From an uncultured Bacteroidota bacterium (lineage in GTDB: Bacteria > Bacteroidota > Bacteroidia > Chitinophagales > Chitinophagaceae): 5,208 nt of DNA. The stretch spans positions 1-5,208 of the forward strand of contig CAIRSV010000201.1 of NCBI GenBank assembly GCA_903881265.1, written 5' to 3'. Below are positions 1 through 5,208 of the stretch, piece after piece. Every line of letters starts with the position of its first letter. Within the stretch, counting starts at the first letter, position 1. Made by a program: the position numbers and the translations under genes. The notes beneath the pieces were generated by a model. The model was given only the letters and a program-made list of their open reading frames with translations, did not search any database and was not told the origin of the DNA.

Positions 1-610
1 ACTTGATCCGATCTTCCCAACGTGGACGTTTAGAAATACTTTGACCGGGTTTGTAAAAAAGAAATGATAACCATTTTGGCATATTCTTTGCGCTGATGCC
101 ACTCATATCGCCTTCATAATAATCGCCGCGTTCAAACAAGGAAGTAGTGCCGCCTAACATTAGAATTCCTTTGCCAAACACATCAGTTGGCAGATTGAAA
201 TTCTGCATCGAATAAAATTGTTTGAACCCAGCTCGCTTGGTCGACTTGATCATATCGTCGGTAACAGGGATATGCTTGCTAGCACTTTCGGAGGTACCCG
301 AGCTTAGGGCAAAATATTTTACTTTCCCCGGCCAGCATACATTTGGTTCGCCTTCATGGCAAAATTTCCACCAGCGGTTATACATCTGGTTATAATTATG
401 AAACGGGACATTTTTTTTAAACTCATCGTACGCATTACTTTGCTGTAGGATGCTTGAAAAATCGTAATGTTTGCCGAACTGCGTGTTTTTAGCTTTAGAT
501 ACTAATCGTTTGAAAACCTGCATCTGATAAGAACGGGGCGTACCTGTCTGTATAGTGAACTGCTTCCTTATGCGCAATGAACGGGAGATTAGGTTTCCAA
601 GTAATGCCAA
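1..610 (-). CDS. GH3-family (auxin-responsive GH3-like) adenylate-forming enzyme, N-terminal part
   Basis: The first 203 residues of a protein whose family usually has about 500; the C-terminus lies beyond the left edge. It begins MALLGNLISRSLRIRK and continues with QFGKHYDF (about 44-51), VPFHNYNQMYNRWW (about 68-81) and the adenylate-binding signature FALSSGTSESASKHIPVT (about 101-118). This order matches bacterial homologues of plant GH3 acyl-acid amido synthetases, which adenylate a carboxylic acid and transfer it to an amino acid. The substrate of bacterial members is not established. The start is read as TTG: the only codons between it and an in-frame stop at 623-625 are CAA, ATA, CAG and AAA, and the first in-frame ATG is residue 30, which would remove conserved-looking N-terminal sequence. 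No signal peptide is seen, so it is probably cytoplasmic. It lies 71 bp downstream of the permease on the same strand. Family assignment is firm; function is not. Confidence 0.88.
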   Translation of the reverse strand, partial: MALLGNLISRSLRIRKQFTIQTGTPRSYQMQVFKRLVSKAKNTQFGKHYDFSSILQQSNAYDEFKKNVPFHNYNQMYNRWWKFCHEGEPNVCWPGKVKYFALSSGTSESASKHIPVTDDMIKSTKRAGFKQFYSMQNFNLPTDVFGKGILMLGGTTSLFERGDYYEGDMSGISAKNMPKWLSFLFYKPGQSISKRPRWEDRIK

Positions 611-633
611 TTGTATCTGTTTTTAGTGGACTG

Positions 634-641
634 CAAAAATA
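634..641 (-). promoter_or_regulatory. possible -7 element for the GH3-family gene
   Basis: Read on the minus strand this is TATTTTTG, an exact match to the Bacteroidota -7 consensus TAnnTTTG, 23 bases before the TTG start codon. No TTG or TTTG was found at the usual 19-21 base spacing upstream, so the match may be chance in AT-rich DNA. If it works, GH3 can be transcribed separately from the permease. Confidence 0.3.
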
Positions 642-681
642 TAGTTTTCTGAGGTAGATAAGGGATTAAACTATCCAAATT

Positions 682-2382
682 TTAGTGTTGTTTCGATTCG
701 TTGGCTAGTCGGCTGTGGTTATAGCTATACAGGAAATAGATAATCAGCCCTACAATCAGCCATATGAGAAACCGTAACCAATTAGTATAACTTTCCTGTG
801 CCATTAGGTAAAAGCAACTCACGAGTCCTAGCACAGGTATCAGGGAGAAGTTTCGAAGATAACTGTAGCATGTTACAATGCACATCACAATCCAAAAGGT
901 CATCATTGGAAACCCTTCCTTAGAAAGCAGTCCCGCAAAATGCGCTGGTGCAAAAATAAGAATGAGTGTGACGGCACTGATAAACAGCAACGGAATGATA
1001 TATTTTCCGCTCACAAAGGGCACCTGAAATTTACTTGCAGGTTTCTCGGGCATTTGATGAATAACGATAATGCCGCCGCATACGAGAACAAATGCAAACA
1101 AGGTGCCGATGCTAGTGAGTGAAATAACTAATTCGAGGTTTAAAAATAATGCGGGAATCGCCACGACTAATCCTGTTAATATAGTTGAAAAGGAGGGTGT
1201 TTTAAAACGTGGATGTATGGTTGAGAAAATCTTTGGTAACAGGCCATCGCGACTCATAGCGAGCCAAATTCGAGGTTGGCCTAACTGAAATACAAGCAAC
1301 ACACTTGCCGTTGCTACAATAGCACTCACTGCCACAATGCCGGCCACAAATTTCATGCCTCTTGCTTCAAAGATCATGGCTAATGGATCGCCTACATTGA
1401 GTTTAGTATACGATACCATACCAGTAAGCACTAGCGCGAGTAACACATACAGTACCGTGCATATGACCAATGCATATATCATACCTCGGGGTAAATCTCG
1501 TTGCGGATTCTTGCATTCTTCGGCCGTGGTAGAAATTGCATCGAAGCCTATATAGGCAAAGAAGACAGCCGATACACCTTTTAATATACCCGACATGCCG
1601 TTTGGTGTGAAAGGATGCCAATTAGATGGCTCGACATAATAGGCGCCCAACACGATGACGAGGAAAATAACCAATAATTTAATGATGACGAGTAAGTTAC
1701 TCATGGCGCGACTTTCCTTCATGCCAACAAATACCACAGCCGTAATAAGTGCTACAATGGCAAAGGCAGGAAGGTCGAGTATCATACGTAAACCTCCTAG
1801 TGAGGGCGCATGGCTCCAAGCACTATATTTTTCGACCATTGATGCATCAAGCGTATTCAGGGTTTGACCTGCGTGTAATAAGCCTGTGGCTTCCAAAAAT
1901 CCTTTGTGGGCGGTTGAGTAATCCATGGTCAGCCAATCTGGAATATGAAGGCCCACACTGCTCGTGAGATGCGTAAAATAATCACTCCACGAAATGGCCA
2001 CAGCGATGTTGCCAATAGCGTATTCCATCAACAAGTCCCAACCTATAATCCAAGCGAATAGTTCTCCAAAAGCCACGTAGGCATAGGTGTATGCGCTGCC
2101 CGACACAGGCACGGTACTAGCAAATTCGGCATAACAGAGCGCTGCAAATCCGCAGGCTAACGCAGTAAATAAATAAAGATAGATGACACCAGGGCCACCA
2201 TCAAAACATGCTTTACCGATACTACTAAAGATGCCCGCGCCTATAATGGCAGCAATGCCAAAAAAAGTAAGGTCACGAACTCCTAATACCTTATGCAAGG
2301 GCACGTGATCGACATCGCCATAACCTGATGCTGCATCGGATAAGATTTTCTGAATACTCTTTTTTCTGAACAATGATTTCAT
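682..2382 (-). CDS. amino acid permease, APC superfamily, CAT/YfnA-like
   Basis: A complete 566-residue inner-membrane transporter of the APC (amino acid-polyamine-organocation) superfamily, closest in look to the cationic amino acid transporter branch. Visible marks are the TM1 motif IIGAGIFSSIG (46-56), YAEFASTVPVSGSAYTY (84-100) through TM2-TM3, and FFAYIGFDAISTTAEE with KNPQRDLPRG after TM6 (274-300), the usual APC consensus. By eye there are about 14 hydrophobic segments, near 38-55, 67-90, 105-130, 203-222, 229-249, 266-285, 301-322, 344-366, 400-418, 419-442, 462-480, 491-508, 513-530 and 534-553, as in CAT proteins. A polar loop of about 60 residues (139-200) separates TM3 from TM4. 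The substrate cannot be told; cationic or broad neutral amino acids are plausible. The ATG start is fixed by an in-frame stop at 2389-2391. It is divergent from the Crp/Fnr regulator and upstream of GH3. Confidence 0.95.
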   Translation of the reverse strand: MKSLFRKKSIQKILSDAASGYGDVDHVPLHKVLGVRDLTFFGIAAIIGAGIFSSIGKACFDGGPGVIYLYLFTALACGFAALCYAEFASTVPVSGSAYTYAYVAFGELFAWIIGWDLLMEYAIGNIAVAISWSDYFTHLTSSVGLHIPDWLTMDYSTAHKGFLEATGLLHAGQTLNTLDASMVEKYSAWSHAPSLGGLRMILDLPAFAIVALITAVVFVGMKESRAMSNLLVIIKLLVIFLVIVLGAYYVEPSNWHPFTPNGMSGILKGVSAVFFAYIGFDAISTTAEECKNPQRDLPRGMIYALVICTVLYVLLALVLTGMVSYTKLNVGDPLAMIFEARGMKFVAGIVAVSAIVATASVLLVFQLGQPRIWLAMSRDGLLPKIFSTIHPRFKTPSFSTILTGLVVAIPALFLNLELVISLTSIGTLFAFVLVCGGIIVIHQMPEKPASKFQVPFVSGKYIIPLLFISAVTLILIFAPAHFAGLLSKEGFPMMTFWIVMCIVTCYSYLRNFSLIPVLGLVSCFYLMAQESYTNWLRFLIWLIVGLIIYFLYSYNHSRLANESKQH

Positions 2383-2390
2383 TCGTATCT

Positions 2391-2406
2391 AGTTTGAAAG
2401 TTTGAA
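2391..2406. repeat. perfect 8-bp tandem repeat in the permease leader
   Basis: AGTTTGAA occurs twice head to tail (2391-2398 and 2399-2406; TTCAAACT twice on the minus strand). It lies 9 to 24 bases upstream of the permease ATG and overlaps the predicted -7 and transcription start. It could be a regulator site or a slippage-prone duplication; function is unknown. Confidence 0.55.
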
Positions 2407-2433
2407 TGTAGTATCAAAACGATAGAAATACAA
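2403..2433 (-). promoter_or_regulatory. possible promoter of the permease gene
   Basis: On the minus strand TTG (2431-2433) is followed after exactly 20 bases by TACATTCA (2403-2410), which matches the Bacteroidota -7 element TAnnTTTG at four of six defined positions. It would place the transcription start roughly 15 bases before the permease ATG. The spacing equals that of the two better promoters in this window, which is the main reason to list it. Confidence 0.35.
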
Positions 2434-2518
2434 GTGTTGTCATGGAAAGAGTGTCAAGGGTATGTATGAAAAAACAAGTCAACGAAGATGCATCTGTTCA
2501 ACTTCTTGCTTTGATGCA

Positions 2519-2534
2519 TGATGATTAATGATCA
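2519..2534. promoter_or_regulatory. imperfect 16-bp palindrome, possible operator
   Basis: TGATGATTAATGATCA reads the same on both strands except at one symmetric pair (positions 5 and 12). It lies in the middle of the region between the divergent permease and Crp/Fnr genes. The outer TGAT/ATCA arms resemble FNR-type half-sites, but they are 8 bases apart instead of 4, so it is not a canonical FNR box. It is a plausible binding site for the adjacent regulator. Confidence 0.35.
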
Positions 2535-2541
2535 ACCTATA

Positions 2542-2580
2542 TTTTTCATCGTCAAATTTTAAGGCAGGATCGTTGAAAAA
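2542..2580. repeat. inverted repeat, 10-base arms with one mismatch
   Basis: TTTTTCATCG (2542-2551) and CGTTGAAAAA (2571-2580) pair at 9 of 10 positions across a 19-base spacer. The right arm contains the TTG taken as the -33 element of the regulator promoter, so a protein bound here would compete with RNA polymerase. The A/T-rich arms make a chance origin possible. Confidence 0.35.
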
Positions 2581-2603
2581 AAGTTCTTTTGGAATTAAAT
2601 TTG
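2573..2603 (+). promoter_or_regulatory. Bacteroidota-type promoter of the Crp/Fnr regulator
   Basis: TTG (2573-2575), 20 bases, then TAAATTTG (2596-2603), an exact match to the TAnnTTTG -7 element. Transcription should begin about 4-8 bases after the final G, at roughly 2607-2611. The start codon is at 2611, so the transcript would have almost no leader. Confidence 0.6.
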
Positions 2604-2621
2604 ACGCTGTATGTCAGCGTC
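2603..2621. promoter_or_regulatory. perfect 7-bp inverted repeat around the regulator start codon
   Basis: GACGCTG (2603-2609), TATGT, then CAGCGTC (2615-2621). The five-base centre holds the ATG start codon (2611-2613), and the first G is the last base of the -7 element. It could be a DNA operator covering the transcription start, consistent with self-repression, or an RNA hairpin around the start codon if transcription begins upstream. The symmetry is seen directly; both roles are inference. Confidence 0.55.
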
Positions 2622-3183
2622 CATTAAAAATTTTATTGCCACCAAGGTTGATACTAATTATCAACTTGATGATGACTTGCCATTCCCGATCAGCGTAAAA
2701 ACGTTTGAAAAGCATACCATTATTACTCCATATCATCAAGTAGAGAAGAAAGCTTATTTTCTTGTGCGAGGTATTGTCAAGATCAGTGTGATACGCGAAG
2801 ACGGAGAAGAGCGTATTCTTGAGTTCTTTTTTCCGGGCAACTTTTTTTCGGCGTACACATCCTTTCTGACACAAAAACCATCCAAAGTTGAAATAGAAGC
2901 ATTGACATGTTGTGATGTTGAGGTAATTGAATATGCTGACATACAGGATGCTTATACGCACTCCATTCTGGCAAACAAACTTGGTCGCTTGGTGGCAGAA
3001 CAATATTATATCAGCAAGACAAAACGGGAAAAAGATTTTCTGACCAAATCAGCTACTGAGCGTTACCTTGAATTAGTTGATAAACGGCCTGAATTGGTAA
3101 AACAGATTCCCGTACATGCCATTGCAAAATACCTAGGTATCAAACCCGAAAGTCTGAGCAGGATCCGAAAAGAAATCTCCTGA
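2611..3183 (+). CDS. Crp/Fnr-family transcriptional regulator
   Basis: A complete 190-residue cytoplasmic DNA-binding regulator. Residues about 20-115 fit a cyclic-nucleotide-binding-like beta barrel (HTIITPYHQVEKKAYFLVRG at 35-54, then GEERILEFFFPGNFFSAYTSF at about 65-85). A linking helix follows (about 112-135), and a short C-terminal helix-turn-helix with likely recognition helix IKPESLSRIRKE at 177-188. The cAMP-pocket signature of true CRP (GE...RSA) is not apparent in the matching stretch 75-98, and there is no N-terminal cysteine cluster for an FNR iron-sulfur centre. The signal it senses is therefore unknown. The only cysteines are the adjacent pair C100-C101. The length is usual for short Bacteroidota members. 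The start is well fixed: an in-frame TGA lies at 2602-2604 and there is no other in-frame ATG. The gene is divergent from the permease, a likely target, and its own start is covered by a palindrome. Confidence 0.92.
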   Translation: MSASIKNFIATKVDTNYQLDDDLPFPISVKTFEKHTIITPYHQVEKKAYFLVRGIVKISVIREDGEERILEFFFPGNFFSAYTSFLTQKPSKVEIEALTCCDVEVIEYADIQDAYTHSILANKLGRLVAEQYYISKTKREKDFLTKSATERYLELVDKRPELVKQIPVHAIAKYLGIKPESLSRIRKEIS

Positions 3184-3300
3184 TTCCTCCAATTTGAATT
3201 CTAGTGTTGTTGAATGATCCCACAAGAAATCGTATCTATCTAGCACGGTTGATGCCCGACTTTGCAGTTCATTTGCCGTACATTATAGACAATAAGTGAG

Positions 3301-3314
3301 TTTCATGCATGAAA
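3301..3314. promoter_or_regulatory. perfect 14-bp palindrome, possible operator
   Basis: TTTCATGCATGAAA is identical on both strands. It ends 16 bases before the TTG (-33) element of the downstream gene, a place where an activator or repressor could bind. No known regulator box is recognised in it. The rest of the 199-base gap 3184-3382 shows no gene and no convincing terminator for the upstream regulator. Confidence 0.4.
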
Positions 3315-3330
3315 ATACTAACATAGGTCA

Positions 3331-3361
3331 TTGTATGGCTTCTGTTGTAAAAATACTTTTG
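3331..3361 (+). promoter_or_regulatory. Bacteroidota-type promoter of the small exported-protein gene
   Basis: TTG (3331-3333), 20 bases, then TACTTTTG (3354-3361), an exact TAnnTTTG match. Transcription would start near 3366-3368, leaving a leader of about 15-17 bases that contains a run of eight A (3371-3378) before the ATG at 3383. The position rules out the upstream GTG at 3296 as the start from this promoter. Confidence 0.6.
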
Positions 3362-3382
3362 TACTATACCAAAAAAAATAAC

Positions 3383-3916
3383 ATGGATACGATTCAGAAA
3401 ACCCTTACAGTCTTATTGATATGTATGACTGTCGTAATGAACTCAAATGCTCAAGCTATTTCGGAAAACAGGACGTCTAACAATTTTGAGAGAATGAGTA
3501 CTTCTTTAGGAACCGACTCTTCAATGTCAGATCAGGAGGTGGGTAGCTCAGAAACCAGATTTTCATTGGTACATAAACAGACAGACCTTTCTTTCACAAA
3601 ACAATCAGTTCGTCGAAGACTTGATTATGATGATCCTTGTGCCCGTTACAGGAGTATTAAAAATAAGGGCGGATGGACTGTATTGGGTGGAGGGGTCATT
3701 TCCACAATAGGTTTAGTGCTGCTGTCTAAATCTAATGCAGATAGTAATCCCATTCAAATCTCCGCCGGAGGCGGTATGCTGCTTGCAGGCAGTATCACAC
3801 AACTGGTAGGGGTCATTGTCGCTGTATCAGGAAAAATCGCCTATCATCATCGATGTGTATTTCAAATGACCTCAAGAGGAAATTCTGTGGGGCTGGCTTA
3901 TCATTTCAATCGCTAA
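3383..3916 (+). CDS. small exported protein with two glycine-rich hydrophobic segments, function unknown
   Basis: A 177-residue protein that I cannot assign to a named family. The N-terminus (MDTIQKTLTVLLICMTVVMN) followed by SNAQA at 21-25 looks like a Sec signal peptide with cleavage after Ala25; there is no lipobox cysteine. Residues about 26-80 are polar and Ser/Thr-rich, probably disordered. Two hydrophobic, glycine-rich stretches follow: GGWTVLGGGVISTIGLVLLS (96-115) and ISAGGGMLLAGSITQLVGVI with its continuation (126-150). The end SVGLAYHFNR has a beta-strand look. After signal removal two cysteines remain (C86 and C158), flanking the hydrophobic hairpin, and could pair. Similar short Gly-rich hypothetical proteins are common in Bacteroidota. 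The frame stays open upstream to a GTG at 3296, but the ATG at 3383 is preferred because it starts the signal peptide and lies just downstream of a good promoter. It appears to be a single-gene unit, convergent with pyrG. Confidence 0.75.
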   Translation: MDTIQKTLTVLLICMTVVMNSNAQAISENRTSNNFERMSTSLGTDSSMSDQEVGSSETRFSLVHKQTDLSFTKQSVRRRLDYDDPCARYRSIKNKGGWTVLGGGVISTIGLVLLSKSNADSNPIQISAGGGMLLAGSITQLVGVIVAVSGKIAYHHRCVFQMTSRGNSVGLAYHFNR

Positions 3917-4006
3917 ATTAATATAACGACTTGCACTATAAACAGCGTCCGGCATATAAAAAACGAAAAGATACAGAATTTGTTTACTCCTAGTTGAAGC
4001 CTGTTG
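3917..4006. other. convergent intergenic gap without a convincing terminator
   Basis: Ninety bases separate the stop codons of the exported-protein gene and pyrG. I found no stem followed by a T run on either strand. The minus strand has a T-rich stretch (about 3959-3970) but no GC-rich stem before it. Termination here may be Rho-dependent or may use a structure too weak to see by eye. Confidence 0.5.
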
Positions 4007-5208
4007 CTATTTTTTATTTTCGTTATGATTGATGATAGCGGCCTTAATGAATCCAACAAAAAGAGGATGAGGATTTTCTACAGTTGACTTCAATTCGGGA
4101 TGAAATTGGGATCCAATGAAAAAAGGATGATTAGGTAATTCCACAATTTCCACCAATCCTGATTCTGGGTTTTTGCCCACAGCTTTCATTCCGGCTTGCT
4201 CAAATTGTTCTATGAATGAATTGTTGAATTCCCAACGATGACGATGGCGTTCAGAAATATATTGTTTGCCATAGACTTCATAAGCCTTTGAATGCACATC
4301 AATTTCACAGCCATACGCACCAAGTCGCATGGTACCGCCCATTTGAATGATATTCTTTTGGTCTTCCATGATATCAATGACCGGATAGACTGTATGAATA
4401 TCCATTTCGGTTGAATTTGCACCTGTGTATCCTAGTACATTCCGCGCATATTCAATGACACAACATTGCATGCCCAAGCAAATACCGAAAAAAGGAATAT
4501 TGTTTTCACGCGCATATTTTATCGCTTCAATTTTACCTTCAATACCACGATTGCCAAAACCTGGCGCTACAAGAATGCCGTCAAGTCCGCTAAGGCTCGA
4601 CTTTACATTTTCTTTATCAAGGTATTCTGAATGGATGTTTTTTACTTCCACTTTGCATTCATTCACAGCGCCCGCATGCACAAACGCTTCAAGAATTGAT
4701 TTGTACGCATCTTGGAGTTCAACATATTTGCCAACGAGGCCTATCGTGACTTTCGTTTTTGGATTTTTTAATTTAAACAGAAATTCCTTCCATCGTTTTA
4801 AATCCGGTTCGTGTCGTAAGGGCATTTTAAGTTTCTCAAGACAGATAACATCTAAGCTTTCCTGCATCATATGAAGAGGTACATCATAAATTGTTTCGGC
4901 ATCAGCTGCTTCGATAACGGCATCTACAGTGACATTGCAAAACAAGGCAATCTTTCGTTTGATATCACCATTGATGGGTTCTTCAGTACGACATACGATG
5001 ATGTCTGGAGACAATCCGTTTTCATTCATCAATTTGACAGAATGCTGTGTAGGCTTTGTTTTTAGTTCCTTTGCGGCCTTTAGATAAGGAATTAGCGTTA
5101 GGTGAACTACTAAGCAATTTTCTTTTCCGTTTTCCCATTGTAGCTGACGAATCGCTTCTACATACGGAAGACTTTCAATATCGCCGATTGTGCCACCGAT
5201 TTCAGTAA
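4007..5208 (-). CDS. pyrG: CTP synthase (glutamine-hydrolysing), lacking its N-terminus at the window edge
   Basis: CTP synthase makes CTP from UTP, ATP and glutamine-derived ammonia, the last step of de novo pyrimidine nucleotide synthesis, in the cytoplasm. The window holds 399 residues and the stop; about 140 N-terminal residues of a protein of roughly 540 lie beyond the right edge. The visible part starts at TEIGGTIGDIESLPYVEAIR, the synthetase-domain segment with the conserved Mg-binding Glu and CTP-inhibition loop, then HLTLIPYLKAAKELKTKPTQ and the linker. The class I glutamine amidotransferase domain begins near TIGLVGKYVELQDAYKSI. Its triad is complete: the nucleophile Cys in GICLGMQ (codon 4478-4480), and His (4100-4102) and Glu (4094-4096) in SQFHPELKS. 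The oxyanion region reads APGFGNRGIEGK. MMNENG at 5032 is internal, because homology continues without a break upstream. No frameshift is seen. The gene is convergent with its left neighbour. Confidence 0.98.
   Translation of the reverse strand, partial: TEIGGTIGDIESLPYVEAIRQLQWENGKENCLVVHLTLIPYLKAAKELKTKPTQHSVKLMNENGLSPDIIVCRTEEPINGDIKRKIALFCNVTVDAVIEAADAETIYDVPLHMMQESLDVICLEKLKMPLRHEPDLKRWKEFLFKLKNPKTKVTIGLVGKYVELQDAYKSILEAFVHAGAVNECKVEVKNIHSEYLDKENVKSSLSGLDGILVAPGFGNRGIEGKIEAIKYARENNIPFFGICLGMQCCVIEYARNVLGYTGANSTEMDIHTVYPVIDIMEDQKNIIQMGGTMRLGAYGCEIDVHSKAYEVYGKQYISERHRHRWEFNNSFIEQFEQAGMKAVGKNPESGLVEIVELPNHPFFIGSQFHPELKSTVENPHPLFVGFIKAAIINHNENKK

Noticed and set aside
661..681. GGAT/ATCC mini-hairpin after the permease as a terminator
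   Set aside because: The stem is only four base pairs and no T run follows it.
940..1967. Several 60-72 residue open frames overlapping the permease
   Set aside because: All lie within the permease gene in other frames and show no start context, domain or codon pattern of their own.
2614..3003. 129-residue open frame antisense to the Crp/Fnr gene
   Set aside because: Shadow of a well-supported regulator gene; the translation has no family resemblance and is rich in Lys/Phe/Ile runs typical of antisense reading.
2488..3310. Recurring ATGCAT hexamers (2488, 2514, 3305) as a dispersed regulatory motif
   Set aside because: The hexamer also occurs inside coding sequence (for example near 1842 and 1468), and a few copies are expected by chance in a window this size.
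3296..3382. GTG-initiated 29-residue extension of the small exported protein
   Set aside because: It would bury the signal peptide inside the protein, contains the predicted promoter and a palindrome, and lies mostly upstream of the likely transcription start.
2615..3950. CAGCGTCC repeated at 2615-2622 and 3943-3950
   Set aside because: Only eight bases shared, with unrelated flanks; chance is enough.
4425..4874. 149-residue plus-strand open frame inside pyrG
   Set aside because: Entirely antisense to highly conserved CTP synthase sequence, with no recognisable domain.
5030..5032. ATG at 5032 (minus strand) as the start of CTP synthase
   Set aside because: The frame continues upstream with clear CTP synthase sequence (GGTIGDIES and KTKPTQ) to the window edge, so this Met is internal.

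Overview
The window looks like ordinary chromosomal DNA from a member of the Bacteroidota (Bacteroidetes). Three things point there. Candidate promoters fit the Bacteroidota pattern (TTG, 20 bases, then TAnnTTTG) rather than the E. coli -35/-10. Start codons have A-rich leaders and no clear Shine-Dalgarno sequences. The protein families are typical of the phylum: a bacterial GH3-type adenylating enzyme, a CAT/YfnA-like permease with a long loop, a 190-residue Crp/Fnr regulator without a cAMP-pocket signature, and a short glycine-rich secreted or membrane protein. No RNA gene, insertion sequence, CRISPR array, phage gene or att site was found.

Layout: (1) 1-610, minus strand, is the N-terminal part of a GH3-family protein that runs off the left edge and appears to start with TTG. 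(2) 682-2382, minus strand, is a complete amino acid permease 71 bp upstream of GH3, possibly in the same transcription unit. (3) 2383-2610 is a divergent intergenic region with promoters facing both ways, an 8-bp tandem repeat and two imperfect inverted repeats. (4) 2611-3183, plus strand, is a Crp/Fnr-family regulator whose start codon lies in the loop of a perfect 7-bp inverted repeat, directly downstream of an exact TAnnTTTG element. (5) 3184-3382 is intergenic and holds a 14-bp perfect palindrome and a well-formed promoter. (6) 3383-3916, plus strand, is a small exported protein of unknown function. (7) 3917-4006 is a convergent gap without a convincing terminator. (8) 4007-5208, minus strand, is the C-terminal three quarters of CTP synthase (pyrG), running off the right edge.

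How the genes may work together: the regulator and permease are divergent and share a control region, so the regulator may act on the permease and on itself. The permease precedes GH3 on the same strand, which would fit amino acid uptake feeding an acyl-amino acid ligase, but that link is inference. pyrG is housekeeping and unrelated to the rest. I found no clearly new system. The most noteworthy signals are regulatory: the start-codon palindrome with a possibly leaderless mRNA, and the repeated TTG-N20-TAnnTTTG architecture.
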